This document shows, piece by piece, positions 49,261-61,500 of a stretch of DNA of 64,000 nucleotides. The position numbers were made by a program, and so were the translations under genes. The notes beneath the pieces were generated by a model. The model was not told where the DNA came from, searched no databases, and saw only the letters and a list, made by a program, of their open reading frames with translations. Source of the stretch: Hydractinia symbiolongicarpus (Eukaryota > Cnidaria > Hydrozoa > Anthoathecata > Hydractiniidae); contig NC_079877.1 of NCBI RefSeq assembly GCF_029227915.1, positions 992,001 through 1,056,000 on the forward strand, written 5' to 3'. Position 1 is the first letter of the stretch, and every line of letters begins with the position of its first letter.

Positions 49261-50878
49261 CTCGGCCCGTATAGTCAAAAGTATACAGAGATAGTACCCA
49301 GGAAGTAAACTCATTTGCCGAACGATTTTTTAAATTATGTTTTCGCCACTATAACGCGTGAGACTTGTAGTTTTCAAAAATGTTTTCATTTTTGATGAGA
49401 CGCTTAATGAAAGAGGTTTAATCGCCGGCAAACGAAAACTAGCGATTTCCCGTAAATCCCGAGCTAGGCCCGTATAGTCGAATGTATACAAAGAAAGTAC
49501 CCTGGGAGTAAACTCATTTCCCGAACGATTTTTTAAATTATTTTTTCACCACTAAAACGCATGAGACTTGTAGTTTTTAAAAATGTTTTCATTTTTGATG
49601 AGACGCTGAATAAAAAAAGGTTAATCGCCGGCAAACAAAAACCCGCAATTTCCCGTAAATCCCGGACTCGGCCCGTATAGTCGAAAGTATACAAAGAAAG
49701 TACCCTGCGAGTAAACTCATTTCCAGAACGATTTTTTAAATTACCTTTTCACCACTAAAACGCATGAGACTTGTAGTTTTCAAAAATGGTTTCATTTTTG
49801 ATGAGACGCTGAATAAAAGAAGTTTAATCGCCGGCAAACGAAAACCCGCGAATTCCCGTAAATCTCGGACCCGGCCCGTATAGCCAAAAGTATACAAAGA
49901 AAGTATCCAGGAAGTAAACTCATTTCCCGACCATTTTTTTAAATTATTTTTTCACCACTAAAACGCATGAGACTTGTAGTTTTCAAAAATGTTTTCATTT
50001 TTGATGAGACGCTGAATAAAAGAAGTTTAATCGCCGGCAAACGAAAACCCGCGATTTCCCGTAAATCCCGGGCTTTGCCCGTATAGTCGAATATATACAA
50101 AGAAAGTGCCCTCTGAGTACACTCATTTCCATAATGATTTTTTAAATTATCTTTTCACCACTAAAACGCATGAGACTTGTAGTTTTCAAAAATGTTTCAT
50201 TTTTGATGAGACGCGGAATAAAAGAAGTTTAATCGCCGGCAAACGAAAACCCGCGAATTCCCGTAAATCTCGGACTCGGCCCGTATAGCCAAAAGTGTAC
50301 AAAGAAAGTATCCAGAAAGTAAACTCATTTCCCGAACGATTTTTTAAATTATTTTTTCACCACTAAAACGCATGAGACTTGTAGTTTTCAAAAATGTTTT
50401 CATTTTTGATGAGACGCTGAATAAAAGAAGTTTAATCGCCGGCAAACGAAAACCAGCGATTTCCAGTAAATCCAAGGCTCGGCCCGTATAGTCAAAAGTA
50501 TACAAGGAAAGTACTCAGGGAGTAAACTCATTTCCAGAACGATTTTTTAAATTACCTTTTCACCACTAAAACGCATGAGTCTTGTAGTTTTCAAAAATGT
50601 TTTCATTTTTGATGAGACGCTGAATAAAAGAAGTTTAATCGCCGGCAAACGAAAACCCGCGAATTCCCGTAAATCTCGGACTCGGCCCGTATAGCCAAAA
50701 GTATACAAAGAAAGTATCCAGGAAGTAAACTCATTTCCCGAACGATTTTTTAAATTATTTTTTCACCACTAAAACGCATGAGACTTGTAGTTTTTAAAAA
50801 TGTTTTCATTTTTGATGAGACGCTGAATAAAAGAAGTTTAATCGCCGGCAAACGAAAACCCGTGATTTCCCGTAAATC
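49261..50878 (+). repeat. Partial third copy of unit F, then mixed monomers
   Basis: From about 49000 to 50100 the sequence follows 44740-45840 at an offset of 4262 bp (TTTGCCGAACG, AAAATGGTTTCATT at 49783, CTTTGCCCG). This copy retains the monomer that copy 2 lost. Then follow GTGCCCTCTGAG (50106), a 1-bp-short AATGTTTCATT (50192), and a CCAAGGCTCGG monomer (50472). The 60-codon frame at 50106-50288 is satellite noise. Confidence 0.75.
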
Positions 50879-52907
50879 CCGGGCTTGGCCCGTATAGTCG
50901 AATATATACAAAGAAAGTACCCTGTGAGTACACTCATTTCCATAACGATTTTTTAAATTATTTTTTCACCACTAAAACGCATGAGACTCGTAGTTTTCAA
51001 AAATGTTTTCATTTTTGATGAGACGCTGATTAAATGAAGTTTAATCGCCGGCAAACGAAAACCCGCGATTTCCCGTAAATCCCGGGCTTGGCCCGTATAG
51101 TCGATTATATACAAAGAAAGTACCCTCTGAGTACACTCATTTCCATAACGATTTTTTAAATTATTTTTTCACCACTAAAACGCATGAGACTTGTAGTTTT
51201 CAAAAATGTTTTCATTTTTGATGAGACGCTGAATAAAAGAAGTTTAATCGCCGGCAAACGAAAACCCGTGATTTCCCGTAAATCCCTGGCTTGGCCCGTA
51301 TAGTCGAATATATACAAAGAAAGTACCCTGTGAGTACACTCATTTCCATAACGATTTTTTAAATTATCTTTTCACCACTAAAACGCATGAGACTCGTAGT
51401 TTTCAAAAATGTTTTCATTTTTGATGAGACGCTGAATAAATGAAGTTTAATCGCCGGCAAACGAAAACCCGCGATTTCCCGTAAATCCCGGGCTTGGCCC
51501 GTATAGTCGAATATATACAAAGAAAGTACCCTCTGAGTACACTCATTTCCATAACGATTTTTTAAATTATTTTTTCACCACTAAAACGCATGAGACTTGT
51601 AGTTTTCAAAAATGTTTTCATTTTTGATGAGACGCTGAATAAAAGAAGTTTAATCGCCGGCAAACGAAAACCCGCGATTTCCCGTAAATCCCGGGCTTTG
51701 CCCGTATAGTCGAATATATACAAAGAAAGTGCCCTCTCAGTACACTCATTTCCATAATGATTTTTTAAATTATCTTTTCACCACTAAAACGCATGAGACT
51801 TGTAGTTTTCAAAAATGTTTCATTTTTGATGAGACGCGGAATAAAAGAAGTTTAATCGCCGGCAAACGAAAACCCGCGAATTCCCTTAAATCTCGGACTC
51901 GGCCCGTATAGCCAAAAGTGTAAAAAGAAAGTATCCAGAAAGTAAACTCATTTCCCGAACGATTTTTTAAATTATTTTTTCACCACTAAAACGCATGAGA
52001 CTTGTAGTTTTCAAAAATGTTTTCATTTTTGATGAGACGCTGAATAAAAGAAGTTTAATCGCCGGCAAACGAAAACCAGCGATTTCCCGTAAATCCAAGG
52101 CTCGGCCCGTATAGTCAAAAGTATACAAGGAAAGTACTCAGGGAGTAAACTCATTTCCAGAACGATTTTTTAAATTACCTTTTCACCACTAAAACGCATG
52201 AGTCTTGTAGTTTTCAAAAATGTTTTCATTTTTGATGAGACGCTGAATAAAAGAAGTTTAATCGCCGGCAAACGAAAACCCGCGAATTCCCGTAAATCTC
52301 GGACTCGGCCCGTATAGCCAAAAGTATACAAAGAAAGTATCCAGGAAGTAAACTCATTTCCCGAACGATTTTTTAAATTATCTTTTCACCACTAAAACGC
52401 ATGAGACTCGTAGTTTTCAAAAATGTTTTCATTTTTGATGAGACGCGGAATAAAAGAAGTTTAATCGCCGGCAAACGAAAACCCGCGATTTCCCGTAAAT
52501 CCCGGACTCGGCCCGTATAGTCAAAAGTATACAAAGAAACTACCCAGGGAGTAAACTCATTTCCCGAACGATTTTTTAAATTATTTTTTCACTACTAAAA
52601 CGCATAAGACTTGTAGTTTTCAAAAATGTTTTCATTTTTGATGAGACGCTGAATAAAAGAAGTTTAATCGCCGGCAAACGAAAACCCGCGATTTCCCGTA
52701 AATCTCGGACTCGGCCCGTATAGTCAAAAGTATACAGAGATAGTACCCAGGAAGTAAACTCATTTCCCGAACGATTTTTTAAATTATGTTTTCGCCACTA
52801 TAACCCGTGAGACTTGTAGTTTTCAAAAATGTTTTCATTTTTGATGAGACGCTTAATGAAAGAGGTTTAATCGCCGGCAAAGGAAAACTAGCGATTTCCC
52901 GTAAATC
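50879..52907 (+). repeat. 10-monomer higher-order unit G, copy 1 (2029 bp)
   Basis: This unit is followed directly by a near-identical copy. Markers at a 2029-bp offset are GCTGATTAAATGAAG (51025 and 53054), GTCGATTATATAC, CCCTGGCTTGG (51284), GTGCCCTCTCAG (51729 and 53758), AATGTTTCATT with one T lost (51813), GTGTAAAAAGAAAG (51918), CCAAGGCTCGG (52098) and ATAACCCGTGAG (52801). The single T loss explains 2029 rather than 2030 bp. Confidence 0.9.
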
Positions 52908-54936
52908 CCGGGCTTGGCCCGTATAGTCGAATATATACAAAGAAAGTACCCTGTGAGTACACTCATTTCCATAACGATTTTTTAAATTATTTTTTCACCA
53001 CTAAAACGCATGAGACTCGTAGTTTTCAAAAATGTTTTCATTTTTGATGAGACGCTGATTAAATGAAGTTTAATTGCCGGCAAACGAAAACCCGCGATTT
53101 CCCGTAAATCCCGGGCTTGGCCCGTATAGTCGATTATATACAAAGAAAGTACCCTCTGAGTACACTCATTTCCATAACGATTTTTTAAATTATTTTTTCA
53201 CCACTAAAACGCATGAGACTTGTAGTTTTCAAAAATGTTTTCATTTTTGATGAGACGCTGAATAAAAGAAGTTTAATCGCCGGCAAACGAAAACCCGTGA
53301 TTTCCCGTAAATCCCTGGCTTGGCCCGTATAGTCGAATATATACAAAGAAAGTACCCTGTGAGTACACTCATTTCCATAACGATTTTTTAAATTATCTTT
53401 TCACCACTAAAACGCATGAGACTCGTAGTTTTCAAAAATGTTTTCATTTTTGATGAGACGCTGAATAAATGAAGTTTAATCGCCGGCAAACGAAAACCCG
53501 CGATTTCCCGTAAATCCCGGGCTTGGCCCGTATAGTCGAATATATACAAAGAAAGTACCCTCTGAGTACACTCATTTCCATAACGATTTTTTAAATTATT
53601 TTTTCACCACTAAAACGCATGAGACTTGTAGTTTTCAAAAATGTTTTCATTTTTGATGAGACGCTGAATAAAAGAAGTTTAATCGCCGGCAAACGAAAAC
53701 CCGCGATTTCCCGTAAATCCCGGGCTTTGCCCGTATAGTCGAATATATACAAAGAAAGTGCCCTCTCAGTACACTCATTTCCATAATGATTTTTTAAATT
53801 ATCTTTTCACCACTAAAACGCATGAGACTTGTAGTTTTCAAAAATGTTTCATTTTTGATGAGACGCGGAATAAAAGAAGTTTAATCGCCGGCAAACGAAA
53901 ACCCGCGAATTCCCGTAAATCTCGGACTCGGCCCGTATAGCCAAAAGTGTAAAAAGAAAGTATCCAGAAAGTAAACTCATTTCCCGAACGATTTTTTAAA
54001 TTATTTTTTCACCACTAAAACGCATGAGACTTGTAGTTTTCAAAAATGTTTTCATTTTTGATGAGACGCTGAATAAAAGAAGTTTAATCGCCGGCAAACG
54101 AAAACCAGCGATTTCCCGTAAATCCAAGGCTCGGCCCGTATAGTCAAAAGTATACAAGGAAAGTACTCAGGGAGTAAACTCATTTCCAGAACGATTTTTT
54201 AAATTACCTTTTCACCACTAAAACGCATGAGTCTTGTAGTTTTCAAAAATGTTTTCATTTTTGATGAGACGCTGAATAAAAGAAGTTTAATCGCCGGCAA
54301 ACGAAAACCCGCGAATTCCCGTAAATCTCGGACTCGGCCCGTATAGCCAAAAGTATACAAAGAAAGTATCCAGGAAGTAAACTCATTTCCCGAACGATTT
54401 TTTAAATTATCTTTTCACCACTAAAACGCATGAGACTCGTAGTTTTCAAAAATGTTTTCATTTTTGATGAGACGCGGAATAAAAGAAGTTTAATCGCCGG
54501 CAAACGAAAACCCGCGATTTCCCGTAAATCCCGGACTCGGCCCGTATAGTCAAAAGTATACAAAGAAACTACCCAGGGAGTAAACTCATTTCCCGAACGA
54601 TTTTTTAAATTATTTTTTCACTACTAAAACGCATAAGACTTGTAGTTTTCAAAAATGTTTTCATTTTTGATGAGACGCTGAATAAAAGAAGTTTAATCGC
54701 CGGCAAACGAAAACCCGCGATTTCCCGTAAATCTCGGACTCGGCCCGTATAGTCAAAAGTATACAGAGATAGTACCCAGGAAGTAAACTCATTTCCCGAA
54801 CGATTTTTTAAATTATGTTTTCGCCACTATAACCCGTGAGACTTGTAGTTTTCAAAAATGTTTTCATTTTTGATGAGACGCTTAATGAAAGAGGTTTAAT
54901 CGCCGGCAAAGGAAAACTAGCGATTTCCCGTAAATC
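52908..54936 (+). repeat. 10-monomer higher-order unit G, copy 2
   Basis: This is the tandem partner of 50879-52907. Differences I noticed are isolated (TTTAATTGCC near 53071 against TTTAATCGCC, and CCCGTAAATC against CCCTTAAATC near 51886). At the junction, AACTAGCGATTTCCCGTAAATCCC joins GGGCTTGG (52905), whereas the end of copy 2 keeps the parental continuation CCCGAGCTAGG (54937). The crossover thus lies at or just before the last shared bases. Confidence 0.9.
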
Positions 54937-55613
54937 CCGAGCTAGGCCGGTATAGTCGAATGTATACAAAGAAAGTACCCAGGGAGTAAACTCATTTCCC
55001 GAACGATTTTTTAAATTATTTTTTCACCACTAAAACGCATGAGACTTGTAGTTTTTAAAAATGTTTTCATTTTTGATGAGACGCTGAATAAAAAAAGGTT
55101 AATCGCCGGCAAACTAAAACCCGCGATTTCCCGTAAATCCCGGACTTGGCCCGTATAGTCGAAAGTAAACAAAGAAAGTACTCTGTGAGTACACTCATTT
55201 CCAGAACGATTTTTTAAATTATCTTTTCACCACTAAAACGCATGAGACTCGTAGTTTTTAAAAATGTTTTCATTTTTGATGAGACGCTGAATAAATGAAG
55301 TTTAATCGCCGGCAAACGAAAACCCGCGATTTCCCGTAAATCCCGGGCTTGGCCCGTATAGTCGAATATATACAAAGAAAGTACCCTCTGAGTACACTCA
55401 TTTCCATAACGATTTTTTAAATTATTTTTTCACCACTAAAACGCATGAGACTTGTAGTTTTCAAAAATGTTTTCATTTTTGATGAGACGCTGAATAAAAG
55501 AAGTTTAATCGCCGGCAAACGAAAACCCGCGATTTCCCGTAAATCCCGGGCTTGGCCCGTATAGTTGAATATATACAAAGAAAGTACCCTGTGAGTAAAC
55601 TCATTTCCATAAC
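54937..55613 (+). repeat. Satellite monomers between blocks
   Basis: About 3.3 monomers: the end of a CTAGGCCGG monomer, an AAAAAAAGG type with CCCGGACTTGG and CGAAAGTAAAC, then AATAAATGAAG and CCCGGGCTTGG types with CTCTGAGTACAC. A similar succession appears at 58250-58450 and 59870-60070. Confidence 0.75.
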
Positions 55614-56831
55614 GATTTTTTAAATTATCTTTTCACCACTAAAACGCATGAGACTCGTAGTTTTCAAAAATGTTTTCATTTTTGATGAGACGCGGAATAA
55701 AAGAAGTTTAATCGCTGGCAAACGAAAACCCGCGATTTCCCGTAAATCCCGGACTCGGCCCGTATAGTCAAAAGTATACAAAGAAACTACCCAGGGAGTA
55801 AACTCATTTCCCGAACGATTTTTTAAATTATTTTTTCACTACTAAAACGCATAAGACTTGTAGTTTTCAAAAATGTTTTCATTTTTGATGAGACGCTGAA
55901 TAAAAGAAGTTTAATCGCCGGCAAACGAAAACCCGTGATTTCCCGTAAATCCCGGGCTTGGCCCGTATAGTCGAATATATACAAAGAAAGTACCCTGTGA
56001 GTACACTCATTTCCATAACGATTTTTTAAATTATCTTTTCACCACTAAAACGCATGAGACTCGTAGTTTTCAAAAATGTTTTCATTTTTGATGAGACGCT
56101 GAATAAATGAAGTTTAATCGCCGGCAAACGAAAACCCGCGATTTCCCGTAAATCCCGGGCTTGGCCCGTATAGTCGAATATATACAAAGAAAGTACCCTC
56201 TGAGTACACTCATTTCCATAACGATTTTTTAAATTATTTTTTCACCACTAAAACGCATGAGACTTGTAGTTTTCAAAAATGTTTTCATTTTTGATGAGAC
56301 GCTGAATAAAAGAAGTTTAATCGCCGGCAAACGAAAACCCGCGATTTCCCGTAAATCGCGGGCTTGGCCCGTATAGTCGAATATATACAAAGAAAGTACC
56401 CTGTGAGTACACTCATTTCCATAACGATTTTTTAAATTATCTTTTCACCACTAAAACGCATGAGACTCGTAGTTTTCAAAAATGTTTTCATTTTTGATGA
56501 GACGCTGAATAAATGAAGTTTAATCGCCGGCAAACGAAAACCCGCGATTTCCCGTAAATCCCGGGCTTGGCCCGTATAGTCGAATATATACAAAGAAAGT
56601 ACCCTCTGAGTACACTCATTTCCATAACGATTTTTTAAATTATTTTTTCACCACTAAAACGCATGAGACTTGTAGTTTTCAAAAATGTTTTCATTTTTGA
56701 TGAGACGCTGAATAAAAGAAGTTTAATCGCCGGCAAACGAAAACCCGCGATTTCCCGTAAATCCCGGGCTTGGCCCGTATAGTCGAATATATACAAAGAA
56801 AGTACCCTGTGAGTAAACTCATTTCCATAAC
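55614..56831 (+). repeat. 6-monomer higher-order unit, copy 1 (1218 bp)
   Basis: The monomer order is: GACTCG/GCGG/GCTGGC with CTACCC; CACTAC/CATAAG with CCCGTGATTT; GACTCG/AATAAATGAAG with CTCTGAG; GACTTG with TAAATCGCGGGC (56355); AATAAATGAAG again; GACTTG with CCCGGGC and GTGAGTAAAC. The next unit begins with the first type at 56832. Confidence 0.8.
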
Positions 56832-57643
56832 GATTTTTTAAATTATCTTTTCACCACTAAAACGCATGAGACTCGTAGTTTTCAAAAATGTTTTCATTTT
56901 TGATGAGACGCGGAATAAAAGAAGTTTAATCGCTGGCAAACGAAAACCCGCGATTTCCCGTAAATCCCGGACTCGGCCCGTATAGTCAAAAGTATACAAA
57001 GAAACTACCCAGGGAGTAAACTCATTTCCCGAACGATTTTTTAAATTATTTTTTCACTACTAAAACGCATAAGACTTGTAGTTTTCAAAAATGTTTTCAT
57101 TTTTGATGAGACGCTGAATAAAAGAAGTTTAATCGCCGGCAAACGAAAACCCGTGATTTCCCGTAAATCCCGGGCTTGGCCCGTATAGTCGAATATATAC
57201 AAAGAAAGTACCCTGTGAGTACACTCATTTCCATAACGATTTTTTAAATTATCTTTTCACCACTAAAACGCATGAGACTCGTAGTTTTCAAAAATGTTTT
57301 CATTTTTGATGAGACGCTGAATAAATGAAGTTTAATCGCCGGCAAACGAAAACCCGCGATTTCCCGTAAATCCCGGGCTTGGCCCGTATAGTCGAATATA
57401 TACAAAGAAAGTACCCTCTGAGTACACTCATTTCCATAACGATTTTTTAAATTATTTTTTCACCACTAAAACGCATGAGACTTGTAGTTTTCAAAAATGT
57501 TTTCATTTTTGATGAGACGCTGAATAAAAGAAGTTTAATCGCCGGCAAACGAAAACCCGCGATTTCCCGTAAATCCCGGGCTTGGCCCGTATAGTCGAAT
57601 ATATACAAAGAAAGTACCCTGTGAGTAAACTCATTTCCATAAC
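56832..57643 (+). repeat. 6-monomer unit, copy 2, short by two monomers
   Basis: This copy repeats the order of 55614-56831 but with only four monomers, because the TCGCGGGC and second AATAAATG units are absent. The CCCGTGATTT marker at 57149 lies 1218 bp after that at 55931. The next GCGG/GCTGGC monomer starts at 57644, 812 bp on. Confidence 0.8.
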
Positions 57644-57846
57644 GATTTTTTAAATTATCTTTTCACCACTAAAACGCATGAGACTCGTAGTTTTCAAAAA
57701 TGTTTTCATTTTTGATGAGACGCGGAATAAAAGAAGTTTAATCGCTGGCAAACGAAAACCCGCGATTTCCCGTAAATCCCGGACTCGGCCCGTATAGTCA
57801 AAAGTATACAAAGAAACTACCCAGGGAGTAAACTCATTTCCCGAAC

Positions 57847-59470
57847 GATTTTTTAAATTATTTTTTCACTACTAAAACGCATAAGACTTGTAGTTTTCAA
57901 AAATGTTTTCATTTTTGATGAGACGCTGAATAAAAGAATTTTAATCGCCGGCAAACGAAAACCCGCGATTTCCCGTAAATCTCGGACTCGGCCCGTATAG
58001 TCAAAAGTATACAGAGATAGTACCCAGGAAGTAAACTCATTTCCCGAACGATTTTTTAAATTATGTTTTCGCCACTATAACGCGTGAGACTTGTAGTTTT
58101 CAAAAATGTTTTCATTTTTGATGAGACGCTTAATGAAAGAGGTTTAATCGCCGGCAAAGGAAAACTAGCGATTTCCCGTAAATCCCGAGCTAGGCCCGTA
58201 TAGTCGAATGTATACAAAGAAAGTACCCAGGGAGTAAACTCATTTCCCGAACGATTTTTTAAATTATTTTTTCACCACTAAAACGCATGAGACTTGTAAT
58301 TTTTAAAAATGTTTTCATTTTTGATGAGAGGCTGAATAAAAAAAGGTTAATCGCCGGCAAACTAAAACCCGCGATTTCCCGTAAATCCCGGACTTGGCCC
58401 GTATAGTCGAAAGTAAACAAAGAAAGTACTCTGTGAGTACACTCATTTCCAGAACGATTTTTTAAATTATCTTTTCACCACTAAAACGCATGAGACTCGT
58501 AGTTTTTAAAAATGTTTTCATTTTTGATGAGACGCGGAATAAAAGAAGTTTAATCGCCGGCAAACGAAAACCCGCGATTTCCCGTAAATCGCGGGCTTGG
58601 CCCGTATAGTCGAATATATACAAAGAAAGTACCCTGTGAGTACACTCATTTCCATAACGATTTTTTAAATTATCTTTTCACCACTAAAACGCATGAGACT
58701 CATAGTTTTCAAAAATGTTTTCATTTTTGATGAGACGCTGAATAAATGAAGTTTAATCGCCGGCAAACGAAAACCCGCGATTTCCCGTAAATCCCGGGCT
58801 TGGCCCGTATAGTCGAATATATACAAAGAAAGTACCCTCTGAGTACACTCATTTCCATAACGATTTTTTAAATTATTTTTTCACCACTAAAACGCATGAG
58901 ACTTGTAGTTTTCAAAAATGTTTTCATTTTTGATGAGACGCGGAATAAAAGAAGTTTAATCGCTGGCAAACGAAAACCCGCGATTTCCCGTAAATCCCGG
59001 ACTCGGCCCGTATAGTCAAAAGTATACAAAGAAACTACCCAGGGAGTAAACTCATTTCCCGAACGATTTTTTAAATTATTTTTTCACTACTAAAACGCAT
59101 AAGACTTGTAGTTTTCAAAAATGTTTTCATTTTTGATGAGACGCTGAATAAAAGAAGTTTAATCGCCGGCAAACGAAAACCCGCGATTTCCCGTAAATCC
59201 CGGGCTTGGCCCGTATAGTCGAATATATACAAAGAAAGTACCCTGTGAGTAAACTCATTTCCATAACGATTTTTTAAATTATCTTTTCACCACTAAAACG
59301 CATGAGACTCGTAGTTTTCAAAAATGTTTTCATTTTTGATGAGACGCGGAATAAAAGAAGTTTAATCGCTGGCAAACGAAAACCCGCGATTTCCCGTAAA
59401 TCCCGGACTCGGCCCGTATAGTCAAAAGTATACAAAGAAACTACCCAGGGAGTAAACTCATTTCCCGAAC
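57847..59470 (+). repeat. 8-monomer higher-order unit H, copy 1 (1624 bp)
   Basis: This unit begins with a CACTAC/CATAAG monomer carrying AGAATTTTAATCG (57936). Then come CTATAACGCGTGAG with GGCAAAGGAAAACTAGCG, GAGAGGCTGAATAAAAAAAGG (58326), TAAATCGCGGGC (58585), GACTCATAG (58697), GCGG/GCTGGC, CACTAC with CCCGGGC, and GCGG/GCTGGC. The next AGAATTTTAATCG is at 59560, 1624 bp on. Confidence 0.85.
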
Positions 59471-60688
59471 GATTTTTTAAATTATTTTTTCACTACTAAA
59501 ACGCATAAGACTTGTAGTTTTCAAAAATGTTTTCATTTTTGATGAGACGCTGAATAAAAGAATTTTAATCGCCGGCAAACGAAAACCCGCGATTTCCCGT
59601 AAATCTCGGACTCGGCCCGTATAGTCAAAAGTATACAGAGATAGTACCCAGGAAGTAAACTCATTTCCCGAACGATTTTTTAAATTATGTTTTCGCCACT
59701 ATAACGCGTGAGACTTGTAGTTTTCAAAAATGTTTTCATTTTTGATGAGACGCTTAATGAAAGAGGTTTAATCGCCGGCAAAGGAAAACTAGCGATTTCC
59801 CGTAAATCCCGAGCTAGGCCCGTATAGTCGAATGTATACAAAGAAAGTACCCAGGGAGTAAACTCATTTCCCGAACGATTTTTTAAATTATTTTTTCACC
59901 ACTAAAACGCATGAGACTTGTAATTTTTAAAAATGTTTTCATTTTTGATGAGAGGCTGAATAAAAAAAGGTTAATCGCCGGCAAACTAAAACCCGCGATT
60001 TCCCGTAAATCCCGGACTTGGCCCGTATAGTCGAAAGTAAACAAAGAAAGTACTCTGTGAGTACACTCATTTCCAGAACGATTTTTTAAATTATCTTTTC
60101 ACCACTAAAACGCATGAGACTCGTAGTTTTTAAAAATGTTTTCATTTTTGATGAGACGCGGAATAAAAGAAGTTTAATCGCCGGCAAACGAAAACCCGCG
60201 ATTTCCCGTAAATCGCGGGCTTGGCCCGTATAGTCGAATATATACAAAGAAAGTACCCTGTGAGTACACTCATTTCCATAACGATTTTTTAAATTATCTT
60301 TTCACCACTAAAACGCATGAGACTCATAGTTTTCAAAAATGTTTTCATTTTTGATGAGACGCTGAATAAATGAAGTTTAATCGCCGGCAAACGAAAACCC
60401 GCGATTTCCCGTAAATCCCGGGCTTGGCCCGTATAGTCGAATATATACAAAGAAAGTACCCTCTGAGTACACTCATTTCCATAACGATTTTTTAAATTAT
60501 TTTTTCACCACTAAAACGCATGAGACTTGTAGTTTTCAAAAATGTTTTCATTTTTGATGAGACGCGGAATAAAAGAAGTTTAATCGCTGGCAAACGAAAA
60601 CCCGCGATTTCCCGTAAATCCCGGACTCGGCCCGTATAGTCAAAAGTATACAAAGAAACTACCCAGGGAGTAAACTCATTTCCCGAAC
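59471..60688 (+). repeat. Unit H, copy 2 (6 monomers)
   Basis: This copy repeats the first six monomers of 57847-59470 with all private markers (GAGAGGCTG at 59950, TCGCGGGC at 60210, GACTCATAG at 60321). It then starts the next copy two monomers early, at 60689. Confidence 0.85.
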
Positions 60689-61500
60689 GATTTTTTAAAT
60701 TATTTTTTCACTACTAAAACGCATAAGACTTGTAGTTTTCAAAAATGTTTTCATTTTTGATGAGACGCTGAATAAAAGAAGTTTAATCGCCGGCAAACGA
60801 AAACCCGCGATTTCCCGTAAATCTCGGACTCGGGCCGTATAGTCAAAAGTATACAGAGATAGTACCCAGGAAGTAAACTCATTTCCCGAACGATTTTTTA
60901 AATTATGTTTTCGCCACTATAACGCGTGAGACTTGTAGTTTTCAAAAATGTTTTCATTTTTGATGAGACGCTTAATGAAAGAGGTTTAATCGCCGGCAAA
61001 GGAAAACTAGCGATTTCCCGTAAATCCCGAGCTAGGCCCGTATAGTCGCATGTATACAAAGAAAGTACCCAGGGAGTAAACTCATTTCCCGAACGATTTT
61101 TTAAATTATTTTTTCACCACTAAAACGCATGAGACTTGTAGTTTTTAAAAATGTTTTCATTTTTGATGAGACGCTGAATAAAAAAAGGTTAATCGCCGGC
61201 AAACTAAAACCCGCGATTTCCCGTAAATCCCGGACTTGGCCCGTATAGTCGAAAGTATACAAAGAAAGTACTCTGTGAGTACACTCATTTCCAGAACGAT
61301 TTTTTAAATTATCTTTTCACCACTAAAACGCATGAGACTCGTAGTTTTTAAAAATGTTTTCATTTTTGATGAGACGCGGAATAAAAGAAGTTTAATCGCC
61401 GGCAAACGAAAACCCGCGATTTCCCGTAAATCGCGGGCTTGGCCCGTATAGTCGAATATATACAAAGAAAGTACTCTGTGAGTACACTCATTTCCATAAC
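60689..61500 (+). repeat. Unit H, copy 3 (first 4 monomers)
   Basis: This copy follows copy 2 at 1218 bp but carries the ordinary GAAGTTTAATCG and GAGACGCTG forms, not the AGAATTTTAATCG and GAGAGGCTG variants, so those two changes are private to copies 1 and 2. Private here are CTCGGGCCG (60829) and GTCGCATGTATAC (61047). After the TCGCGGGC monomer the order changes. Confidence 0.8.

Noticed and set aside
56341-56361. Extra dyad GCGATTT-CCCGT-AAATCGC in the TAAATCGCGGGC subtype (also 58570, 60198 and 61417)
   Set aside because: It is a true inverted repeat but comes from a single-base variant in a few related copies. There is no evidence that it is more than a chance product of duplication.
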